From NCBI GenBank assembly GCA_002751075.1, contig NAOQ01000164.1, positions 11,295 through 60,703 of the forward strand: DNA of 49,409 nt. The letters are read 5' to 3'. This stretch comes from Ichthyophonus hoferi (Eukaryota; Opisthokonta; Ichthyosporea; Ichthyophonida; Ichthyophonidae). A program made the translations under genes and the position numbers. This document shows, one piece after another, positions 1-10,008 of the stretch. How positions within the stretch are numbered: position 1 is the first letter of the stretch; each line of letters begins with the position of its first letter. The notes beneath the pieces were generated by a model, which saw only the letters and a program-made list of their open reading frames with translations, searched no databases and was not told where the DNA came from.

Positions 1-944
1 GCAGGATACCTAAGCAATGTGTTATTTGGACTCCAAAACATAAGATTTGATTTGAAGTGGTCGCTTATTATATAATCGCTGGATCTCTATCATTGGCTGG
101 TTCAATTTTGATAGATCATCTTGCATTACCGTTTAAAGCCAATAGATTGCATAGCTATTTTAGCAAGCTGCATTTGTAATAAATTGCTAATAATATTAAA
201 TATTTAGAGCTATATAAAGAAATACTCAAATTAAGTAAATATAGCTGTTTTAACAACATTAGATGCTATAACTTCTGCTTCTCCAAGTCGTCCCCATATT
301 TTGTATGTAACATTGTAAATATGAGTGATTAGCGCTTAATTTTTTAAAACCCCACTTATGTGGTACATAGTGAGGGCTGTAAGGTCATTATGATAATGTT
401 TGAATTGCAATTTTCAACTTTTGCTTTATTTTGGAATAAAATGAGGGGAAAATACCACGTATTGATTGGAGAGCATGACGTAAAATCTAGTATTTTCCAT
501 TTTTGGCACTTTATACTATCATCCACCAATAGAACAAAACTAGATGCATTTTAATCAAGTGTACTCTCTGGCTACAGCCATGGCTTGCTATAAATTGTTA
601 AGTTGAAGTGCTTATTGGTAAGCCTGTAGAGGTGTTATTTTGACAGGGAAAAATTGAATACAAGTAAAATTCTTGTATCTAATCAAGTAAGTCATAGCAG
701 CTTTGGCGTTGCATAAATCCAACAACGAGTTAAAAATGTAGGATTGCTTCAATATTGCTTCATCTATTTATTTACACTTTGTAGGACTCTATAGAGCACA
801 TAGAGCACAGAACTTTTTATCAGGGCTGTAAGGTTATTACAAGCAGTCTTCCTCGAATATTATGATCACCTTCAACCTTCCTACCTCTACCTCTACCAAC
901 CTCACACCTTGTTACTAACCAGTTTGGCACACAGCAGGCACACC
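1..944. other. AT-rich upstream flank of PPCS
   Basis: No coding region is recognised here. The last 80 bases before the PPCS start are pyrimidine-rich (clusters of cttcc, ctacctc), as a 5' leader or promoter-proximal stretch could be. The phrase agggctgtaaggt occurs twice (near 371 and 823), each followed by similar bases, a short duplicated motif of unknown meaning. Confidence 0.4.
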
Positions 945-1349
945 ATGGACCACACTTGTGCAGACTACTTTGAGCTTCAGGCAGTCCCGCCCGATCTTGA
1001 CCGGCACAGGGCTGCCATGGAAGAGTTTCTTGCTTTTCATGCTGAAACAGGTCGCAGAGTTGTGCTAGTTACGGTATGTACATGTGCAGAGAGAAGTAAG
1101 CCTGATTTTATGCCATCCTCCTTTTCACCTAGAGATGGGGAGAGAGGAGAAATCATTATCCAATATTTTTTTTTGAAAAGGTGTGTTTTGTAAACTGACG
1201 TTAGGTGGTTATAGTCAGGTGGCACTATGGTGCCCCTGGAAACCCGCATGGTTCGCTTTCTAGACAACTTCAGTGCAGGGACTAGGGGATCAGCCTCCGC
1301 TGAGTATCCCTTTATATTATCTAGTGTTTCATGTAATCTTCAGACTAAT

Positions 1350-1381
<32 letters not shown>

Positions 1382-4300
1382 CTTTGTTTATACCATTGCA
1401 CAGCATCATATGTTAAGTTAATCATAAAAAGACCCAGCTGTTTTAAATGACTCATATAAGTACATCTTCATAGAAATGACTATTAGATTCGTTTATACCT
1501 TTATGCCATTTCAAGTTAACATAAATATGCTTACATACAATTACACATTTGTACTGGACCATGTACTTTGATGCTGATAATTTGTAACGAACCATCTACA
1601 CCTATCTATGCCCTTGCAGGTCTACAGATAACTAAACCCTTACACAAACACATGCAGAATATAATTATATATATAATTGCATTTAAAGATACACTTATAC
1701 ATACATATTTACCAATACATATGCAAACCCACAAAAAGTAAACGCGTACAATTTATAAATTATAACCACCTGTTTTTTTTCCTCATCACCCCCTACACCC
1801 ATACCGTCTATTTCATTTTACCTCTCTGTGAGCTATAGCTAGGTCCTGTGATGTATTTTAGTGTGTAGGGAGGGGGGTGATGAATGTTGGCTACCTTGAC
1901 CTATCAGATATTTCATCGAGAAGGGCTATGCTGTGATATTCTTACACAGGAACTTCAGCCTGGAGCCTTACAGTCGCCACTACAGGTAATTCCTTAGTTA
2001 TCGCCGCAGGAGGGAGATAACCATTGGTTGGAATATACACTTATATACTCCAGTAACACTTATATTGTAGCATAAGTCATTTAATATTTAACACTGATCA
2101 AACAGTAATAAGACTTTATACCTATAGGAATCAAGAACTCACAACGCAACCCAATCATTAACTAGACCCAGATTAGCCCAAGTATTAAACAAACATTAAG
2201 TAATCAACTTTAATAATAGGTCAGAACGGACCCATTCATGCATATAAAGACTAGCACAATCCACTAATAGTTTGCTTGTCTACAAAATTGTCATAACTTA
2301 AGTCAAGTTCCTCTAAAAGGTTACTACGAATTCACCCTTGATCAAGTGACAATCAATACTAATTAGCCAATAATTGAACATACCTCCAGTCACATGGCAT
2401 TAGGCCCTGGGGGTGTGGGTGGCGGAAAGAGTATGAGATATTAATGGGATATTATATATATATATCACATACAGAGGCCGTATATTAACTGCTTCTCCTT
2501 CCCAGCCACACTGTCCACTGCATACTGGATATCCTCAACGTTGAAGAACACAATGACGGAGAGACCATTGCTGGTATGTGATCATAGGTATATGTGTATA
2601 TATCTACCCGTATATGTTTATGCTACAACCTATATAGACCTGGGGATGGTGTTTCAGGGCTATGTCATGTTAGGTGCAGGTAGGGGAGGTCGTTCTTATG
2701 TACTTCTTTCTGGTTTGGGATTCAGTTTACAGCAACGCATAGAAGATACATTATTGCTAACTATTATGACTGTATGGCACATGGTGCATTGAGAGGGTTG
2801 GGTGTGAGGGTGGGGGAGGATGCTGTCTTTTGCAGAGAGTCCGTACCTATAGCCTTAGGGTGGTCCATGTATAGATGGATAGATACCTCAGCTCAGGGCC
2901 TGTGGGGGTAGGGTGGGATGCGGTAGATTACTGACTGGGTAGGTACAGTGGACCCTCAGCAACAAAAAGGATTAAAAGAAATTCTGCTGAAACACAACAA
3001 GGTAATACCCCTTTTCCTCCTAGGTCATTTTATCATTTTATGGAGAATGTTTCATTGGTCCTTATTATGTTCGTGAGTGTGCTGTTGACCATTGCATAGG
3101 GTATATAAGGGCATATGGACCCCGTGAAGGGGCCTGAGAGTGTAGGATGGTGATGAGGGTAGAACAGATGACAAGGCTATTCGCTGCATGTCTAGTATAG
3201 TTAATCCTGTGATGTAGTATACCTCTAATGCAATGTTTGCTGTCACTCTCTTCACTTGGTCCTACCACATATACTATTAAGAGTTATGATTGGAAGATCC
3301 ATAGATTAATATTATTGATCGCTTGTAAACTAAATATACAGGGAGATAGATTACTATATGCATGCAATAACTGTAATAAATGCAAATACATATAATTACA
3401 TATATGATAGTAACAATGGTGTTATAATAGGATAGTATGTATTATAGTATGATAGTCTAGACCCAGCCAAAGGGAAGGTTAGTGCATAATAAACATGCGG
3501 GCTTAAGAGATTATATATACATATGTATAGGTATATGTGGATAACTTTGGCGAAATAATGTTAAATTTTCAATGCCAATCAGAACTGTATAACTTAATTA
3601 ATACCCAAACTTCCACCTAAAATACCCTATTTGAACTATTCGCGAGGTAGGCCAGAGACGAGAAGAGGCTGCTTAAGATCCCCTTCGTGACAGTCACAGA
3701 GTATCTCTTTCTCCTCAGAGCGGCCTCTCAGGTCTTTTCCGGTCTAGGCCGTAAAGCTCTGTTTTACCTAGCGGCTGCTGTTAGTGACTTTTTTATTCCG
3801 GATAATGAAATGGTACGTGAGTGTATGTGAGAGGGCGTAATATGCTGTTAAATGATCGGTACATGCATACACACATACATACTACCATATATACATACCA
3901 TCATACATATTATTATACATACTATCATACATGATAGTAGGTGTGGGTGCGGTGTGATTACGTCATGACTGAGTAGTATAAGGGCGTTGTGGATGATGCA
4001 TTCAGCCAGATCTATACATAAAACAGGTTGTAGATATACTGGCCACGAGGCCATTATACACCTGTGACTTCCCACTGCATAAATACACTATCGCTAATAT
4101 ACTACCCATAAATCCTTACGATATGCATAGGCTAACATAAAGAGGTAGACACCCATACACAACCCTACAGTCGCACGTATTATACTAGAACACAGTGGGT
4201 TATATGGGGGACAGTAATAGTGGTCGAATTAATGACCTATATTATCTACAGGCCGAGCATAAAATGCAAAGTGGTGTGGGGCCGCTCCAGTTGACATTGC

Positions 4301-5921
4301 AACAAGTACCAAAGATGTTGACGCCCCTCTGTAAAGAGTGGTGCCCCTCTGCCTTTATAGTCTCTTTTAAGGTAGGCTTAGCTCTGATTGGAGGGTGGCC
4401 GGTGCAGAGTTTCCTTTTTATTGGGTGGTTTGCTACGTAATTTTCCCCATCAAATGCTATCTACCTATATATATATCATAGATCGTTTCGTATTAATATT
4501 CTAATGTAGTGCTGTATGTGCCGTGCCATATTACACGGGTATTATTGGCATAATCCCCCTGGCGTCCCGTGTTGACCTTTATACACATCTATGTGATCAA
4601 AAATGCAATCTATCTTCCCATTGGCACCATATTTTCAGTTTACACGACTTGGATGCCCTTTATAGAATTTGTCAAAATTGCCATCTAATGGTTACTCCAG
4701 GTTAAAATGATGTCGTTGGAAGAGGCATGTAATCCTTGCCTGATGTCGTACCAATAAGTAAATAATGGAGAAGAGAATGGCATGGCTTTCTGTTTTATTG
4801 GTGGATCGTTGGTGAACGGACGAATAGTATGCAAGGAAATGTACTATCATATGTCGGAAATCTTTATTGGTCAGTGAGTGGCCAATAGGAAGCAAGGTTT
4901 GATAGTCCGTACAACGATTATCAAGCGAACTGGTGGCCATAAAATATTGATTAGAAGGAATCTGTATACAGTGATAAACCACCGATAGGACTGGCTAGTC
5001 TTCTTTTATACAAATGCAATACACGTTACACTATACTACTATAGTGCCAGTGTATGATTGGACCTTAATCAGGAGTGCTCCTTGTCACCATGTTTCATTT
5101 TAGCCAATCAAGGTAGTCATGTGACACGGAAGTGATAATGGCAGGCACGATCCTAAACTATTATAGATATCTATCATATAAATCAATAGAAAATAACAAA
5201 AGTGGTGTAGTGTACATTACAGGAGGCCAATCAAGAGCCAGTATAATAACTTGAAGATGAATGTATTATAGGGTAGGTCATGCTACACCATTGCAGCTCA
5301 GTCAGGCAGTCCCTATGTGCTAACTATAAGTCCTGCAACAATTGGATTGGTCGGAATGATGCCATAGCGTCCTCCTATCGCCTCCTTACCATCTGACTGA
5401 CTCTAATTGGTCTACAGCTGGAAACTGAGCCTGCCCTCATTGTGCCCAAGGCCAGGGCGTCACTAAAGAGATATGGTCACAAACTGGTCATTGGTAGGCA
5501 ATCCTAACCACATCACCTCCCCCCTCCCCCACACCTTCTCTCTCCCTATACATATTTCTTCTCTGCTGTTTTCTAGTGGGCGCTTTTGATTGGTCCAGTT
5601 TCGTATTTTGATACACAGCCAATCCAATGCACCTCTTTTAGAAATTGACCCTATCATATCCCTCTGTCCCTGTTGTATAATGCCTGTGTAGGTACACTAT
5701 GCCCACCACCTTCTCTCTCCAACAACCTCTAACAGACTTCTCTGTTGTTGGCAGGTAATCTCCTAAGTACCCGTAAACATTGCGTGAAGTTCGTGACTGA
5801 CAGTAGCGAGGAAGACATCATTCTGAGCGAACATGAGAGGGACCCCTCTAGCGGTGTGGAGATAGAGCAATACATTGTGAATAGATTGGTGGCCCTGCAC
5901 ACCACATTCTTAGCTGACTAG
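945..5921 (+). CDS. PPCS: Phosphopantothenate-cysteine ligase (PPCS), nine exons
   Basis: Second step of coenzyme A synthesis: joins cysteine to 4'-phosphopantothenate using a nucleotide triphosphate; animal forms are cytosolic homodimers. Exons: 945-1073, 1215-1303, 1908-1985, 2506-2573, 2949-3001, 3651-3812, 4252-4371, 5418-5493, 5755-5921. They sum to 942 nt, 313 aa plus stop, against about 311 aa in human PPCS. Every junction is GT-AG and the phases agree. Visible family motifs: SGGT (44-47) with [16 protein letters not shown] just after it, AAAVSDF (180-186), HKMQS and VPKML in exon 7, and [11 protein letters not shown] across exons 8-9. The start ATG at 945 (caccATGG) is a good Kozak context; an in-frame ATG-less extension upstream has no family support. 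A polyadenylation signal follows at 6076. Introns 2 and 6 hold TA and CATA microsatellites. No broken or missing motif was seen. Confidence 0.95.
1356..1381. repeat. (TA)n microsatellite in PPCS intron 2
   Basis: An uninterrupted TA run lies 50 bases downstream of the exon 2 donor. It has no coding meaning. Confidence 0.9.
3866..3935. repeat. Imperfect (CATA)n array in PPCS intron 6
   Basis: Repeats of CATA/CATAC with interruptions lie some 50 bases after the exon 6 donor. A decayed tetranucleotide microsatellite. Confidence 0.75.
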
Positions 5922-6075
5922 CAACTGTGTGGGCCAGATAAAAGCCCCTTACCACACCTGGCCGACCTCTATTATACCCACCTTAGTACAATCATAACAT
6001 AGCATCATAACATTGTATTGTATTATTTACCATATTACCCTGCGCCCCTCACTGTAGTGCAGTGCCCGGCCTCGT

Positions 6076-6081
6076 AATAAA
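6076..6081 (+). terminator. PPCS polyadenylation signal AATAAA
   Basis: A canonical AATAAA lies about 155 bases after the PPCS stop codon, in the right orientation, before the convergent gene's 3' end. It fits a short 3' UTR. Confidence 0.75.
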
Positions 6082-6304
6082 GAGGCGTGTAGGACCATCT
6101 CGCTTTATTGTTAATATGTCTGTTTGTTAGGGGAACAGGGTTATTATGATATGCAGCGTGTTGTCTAGAGAGGGCACTGTATAGAACATATTCAATACAT
6201 CATATCCACGGCCAAATACACTGATAGAATCAGGACCACCCTCTAGGGGCCGTACAAATAACACTGGCATTGACAGAGTTAAACATACACACCGAATACA
6301 CTAG

Positions 6305-6310
6305 TTTATT
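6305..6310 (-). terminator. Polyadenylation signal of the 147-aa gene
   Basis: TTTATT on the plus strand reads AATAAA on the minus strand, about 47 bases after the stop at 6357. Together with the PPCS signal at 6076 it makes a tight convergent gene end. Confidence 0.65.
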
Positions 6311-6356
6311 GTTGGAATTATTGGTTGATTCCCAAGTCCACCACTAAACTTAGTTA

Positions 6357-6800
6357 TCAGTCGGCTGAAGGAACCTCTTTATTAAGCACATCCAGCGGGG
6401 GGGGCAAAGAGGGATCTGGTAAGTTCACATCGCCCTCGGGAAAGAGCTCTTCGCGTAACTGGCGGAGATCATCGTGGATCTCCTTTACCTGGTGGTCCGA
6501 CATGCTCCTTTGTCGCCTCACAGGCCGTCGGTCGTATTCAGAGAAATAACCTTGGTACTTCTCGTAGGTGGGGTACTCTTCTACTGTATCTCGGAAGGAC
6601 ACTTGCCGATGCAACCGCATGTGCTCGGGCATAAACATGTCTGATTCTTTTCTTAAAGCATGTGCTGGCATGGATTGCTGACGCCCTGGCATACATGGTC
6701 GAGGTGGCGGTGGTTTTGAGGTGGTTTTATTACATGATGGCGTCATCTTACGTGGGTTAAGCGGTGACGTAGCCTCACCTTTCGGTGTATCTATATGCAT
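6357..6800 (-). CDS. Single-exon protein with possible PP1-docking motif
   Basis: I do not recognise the family. The 147-aa protein has no signal peptide or membrane segment. Residues 20-50 are rich in Pro, Ser and Lys (PPPPRP at 30-35). The centre reads RQVSFRDTVEEYPTYEKY (65-82), then EYDRRPVRRQRS (88-99). QVSF fits the loose RVxF consensus for docking to protein phosphatase 1, and a Tyr/Asp-rich stretch ending in YDRR downstream of such a motif is, as I remember it, seen in several PP1 regulators. A basic patch and a helix-prone segment, KEIHDDLRQLREELFPEG (106-123), follow. Base composition is richer in GC than its surroundings, as in the neighbouring genes, and an AATAAA lies 47 bases downstream, so the gene is probably real. 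PP1 regulation is inference only. Confidence 0.7.
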   Translation of the reverse strand: MHIDTPKGEATSPLNPRKMTPSCNKTTSKPPPPRPCMPGRQQSMPAHALRKESDMFMPEHMRLHRQVSFRDTVEEYPTYEKYQGYFSEYDRRPVRRQRSMSDHQVKEIHDDLRQLREELFPEGDVNLPDPSLPPPLDVLNKEVPSAD

Positions 6801-8316
6801 TCTACTGTGACTACTGTGACCCTCTACAACGTATATCTAGGGCATTTACTATATTGTGTCCATCAACACAAAAAACGCTAAATACTTGACGCAATCCTAA
6901 GGCCATACTATCAATTTACTACATATATATAGATAGAGGTCGCCTCTCACTGCAGGCTCTCATAGCTAAAAAAACATATTGTTGTGCTGCAGACTGGACG
7001 GTGACCTGGCCAATAATCTCTCGCTCTATAAATGGGTCACGGTTAGTGACCGAGTAACATTGTCGGGCCATCAAACATGGTTAATTAATCATTTATTTTA
7101 TTGATTATTAATTTAATTGATTGATTACAATCTTTTAGTTCAGTGAAGTGATCCCAAGCGCTACTACAGCCTACCATTTATTGGCTTAAATAAGTTCACA
7201 AATTCAAAATGTAATGCTACTGTTTCGCCTCTAACTGCAATAGAATCTACTAACCCACGACCCCTTTACTCTTTTACTGAGGTTAAGATGGATCGGCTAG
7301 GGATGAGGACGAGGAATAACAAGTAATTTTAAAATTTACGGCAAAGGTAGTATTTATAATTTATCTATCTACACACTATAATTGATTATTTATTTCTTGA
7401 AAACCCTGATTTCACTTTTTTTTTGGGTAAAGGTGATGATGTAATGTCATACAATGCACATATTTGTATATTTGTAGCTATTGACATGATTTTCACTCTA
7501 ACTATAAGCACTATCCAATAGTCTTACCCTTTTTATTTTAATAAAATGAAATCATTTGCCAAATCGACGTAAGGAGCGTTTATACATAATAATTATGCTT
7601 ATTATGTTTATATTTTATTCATCGCAATTTTAACTTGCAAAAAGGAAAAACAGCTGTTAAATGTTTTATAGGTTTTGGCTGTGCCAACTTATTTCTTTAT
7701 TCTTTTAAATCAGGCCATGCATCTCGTCAATATAAATTTATCCAATGTGGAGTGCGTTAAGTAATAATTTATCCATTTAAGCTAATATAAAACAGTGATT
7801 GGCCAACCAAACGAGTCGATTCCCTGTTGGGTATAGCGGGTCACATGCATTTAACGGCAATAATATTGCATGATAGATTCACCAATCGTTTAATTGGAGC
7901 CCTGCCTGATTGTCCGCCTATCAAATGGCTCATAGGAGCACACAATGTGTTATATACACAGACGGTGCATAACTAATATCTTTATCATAATCTCATGTAC
8001 TAAGGCCAGTCCCCACTATTAGGTGAATGTTTGCATAAACAAAGCATGCCACTCACGACTGTAGTTATAATTATTAACTTCTTATACTTGCCTGTATCTA
8101 TAGTAAAAAGGTCATCTCTTTAGTTAGTTTAAACAGGCACGCTAGATAAGTTACCATTTCCATTGTTGTATCTACTACATAGTCCGAACAGTGCCACTTT
8201 GACTTGAATATACTCACGTATCTTACTCCCTGTGCTACCGAGTACTTATATATTCCTTAACAACTTAGTTAGACCGTCTCTCCTACCCATCTATCTTTCC
8301 ACATATCCTTGCCATA
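6801..8316. other. Intergenic region between divergent genes
   Basis: About 1.5 kb of AT-rich DNA separates the start of the 147-aa gene (minus) from the exonuclease gene (plus). No coding exon is seen. It contains a small inverted-repeat element at 7408-7553 and TTAATTAATC/TTGATTAT runs around 7080-7130. The 60 bases before 8317 contain a TATATA and pyrimidine-rich sequence, consistent with a promoter, but nothing decisive. Confidence 0.5.
7408..7553. mobile_element. Short MITE-like inverted-repeat element
   Basis: Left arm 7408-7430 (gatttcactttttttttggg then taa) is matched by the reverse complement of the right arm 7524-7553 (starts ttaccctttttatttt, ends aaaatgaaatc). The arms enclose about 95 bases with no coding potential. 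This is what a small non-autonomous DNA transposon looks like, but no clear target-site duplication was seen, so a chance AT-rich palindrome is not excluded. Confidence 0.45.
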
Positions 8317-10008
8317 ATGGATCCCAACGCCATGCCCTTTGTGCCCAATCCCAAGGCCAACGTATTTATTCCCTCTGCCAGCCCTGTAGTGCCCAACAAT
8401 ACTTCAAGCAATGGTTTGGTTTCCTCCCCGCGCTGGGAGTGTATGTACCCTATGGACACTGTACCTCTTAACAACCAGCGGGTGTACAGCATAGATGTGG
8501 AGTGTGTGGCCACGGGGCCGGGCCATGCAGCCCGTACACCCTGTAGTGTGGTGATTATTGATTACCATCTAACGGTGGTCTTAAGTGCTGTCATAAAGCC
8601 TAGTGTAAGCCTCCTTTCTTGTCAGCCCTATTCTATATACTAACCAGACCATGTTTTTCCTTAAGGGTGTTATATACTGCGGATTGCTTTTCCCTTTTTT
8701 CTTCTTCTTATAACTCTTTTATACGCAAATACATTTAATTTCACCCACATATCTCTTCCCTTCCACCTTTCATATCTTCTGTACATTTTTATTTTTATGT
8801 AACTTCCTCTCTATTTGGTTTCTCCGCCTTATATACAGGCCCTTCTCTCTCCCTCACCTTCTATGGGCTCCTGCTATTCCTAACCCAGGGTGGCTACTGA
8901 GTACAGGTACCAGTGTTCAACTACCTTACGGAGATTACGGGCTACAAGGAGGGAGATTTAGACGAGGGAGAGACCTTAGAGGCTGTACTGGCCAAGGTAT
9001 GCACGTATTAGCTACTTGGTTATTAGTCACGGGTAGAGAGCGTGTCCTTATGGCAATTCAACAAACACAGAGCATACCTTTTGATCTTAAATAGGAATTT
9101 TAATCTTCAATATGAGAATCATCCAAATATTCACAGCAACTATCTGGGCTCTTTTACACAACCACTCATCTTCTTGGGCTTTTGTACGGCGTGACATGAG
9201 TTTAGTGTTGTGATTGGTTTTAATTTATATTAATTGTTAGCTTAATTTTATTTTTTCAAAGCTAACCATTTATCTTACCTTTTTTTTTTGGTTTTTATTG
9301 AATATTTTGATGACTTACATATTGAAGTTCAAAAATTCACATTGAAGATTAAAAATATAGTAATGGTCCAATAGGGGCTGGCCTGATTCTGATCATGCTG
9401 CCATACAAGATGTGTATAGGCAGTCTATACCCTGGGAGCCTATTCTATCTGAGTGTAATATATTGATATATTGGGCACTGGTTGGGACTAACACATATGG
9501 GTAGGTACACGGCGTACTGGACCCAGACGTTCTACTGGTGGGACAGAGCATCATTAGTGATGTGCGATGGATGCAATTGGTCAAGGGACAGCATTATGTG
9601 GATTTGGTGGAGCTCACGGATTGGTTCAGTGTGTTTAACCCTCGTTATAACCGGATGTCTTTTTACAGTCTTGACCACGTTGCCATGGTGTTGCTAGGCG
9701 TTGATCTGTGTTGTAAGGGTTTCCACGACCCTTCTGATGACGCAGCGGCCAGCATGGAGCTATATAGACGGTATGTTGAATATGGAGAGGGGGCGACTAA
9801 GGAGGCTCTGGCCCAGGCCTGCAGTATGTTGTCGTCTGTGCCCACCCGGCCCTCCTTTGCTAAGCGCTGCAACTGGAGCCTACATGGTGTATGTATGGCC
9901 GTCTACACCCCATCCAAGTGTACTTGCTCTGACCCCCCTTTTGATCGTATCAATCAAGACGATCTGTCCTCCTGCAGTAGTCCTCGGGCATCCAATCTAC
10001 AATGCTAG
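8317..10008 (+). CDS. DEDDh-type 3'-5' exonuclease, three exons
   Basis: Exons 8317-8604, 8907-8996 and 9505-10008 join in phase 0 to 293 aa. The fold is that of the RNase T / REXO4 / ISG20 exonucleases, which remove nucleotides from RNA or DNA 3' ends using two metal ions. Motif I is YSIDVECVATG (58-68; D60, E62). VIKPSVPVFNYLTEITG (92-108) is the usual KP...V..YLT.ITG strand. Motif II is LLVGQSIISDVRWMQL (136-151, D145), with Gln where the family often has His after the Gly. Motif III is SLDHVAMVLLG then FHDPSDDAAASMELY (199-213; H200 and D204 or D205). All acidic residues and the His are present, so it should be active. A Cys-containing tail (C248, C256, C265, C267) may bind a metal; this is inference. 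Substrate and nearest named paralogue cannot be told by eye. Intron 2 carries a MITE (9094-9358). Confidence 0.85.
9094..9358 (+). mobile_element. Inverted-repeat element, copy 1 (exonuclease intron 2)
   Basis: The left end has one unit near TTTAATCTTCAATATG followed by GAGAATCATCCAAATATTC. The right end, read on the other strand, has two such units followed by GTCATCAAAATATTC, so the ends form a terminal inverted repeat. The core, from CTTGGGCTTTTGTACGGCGT through GACATGAGTTTAGTG to TTAATTTATATTAATTG, matches the reverse complement of 18541-18640 closely. No open frame is present, so this is a non-autonomous DNA element (MITE-like). Confidence 0.75.

Noticed and set aside
1037-1267. Minus-strand frame across PPCS exons 1-2
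   Set aside because: Antisense shadow of PPCS; no family match.
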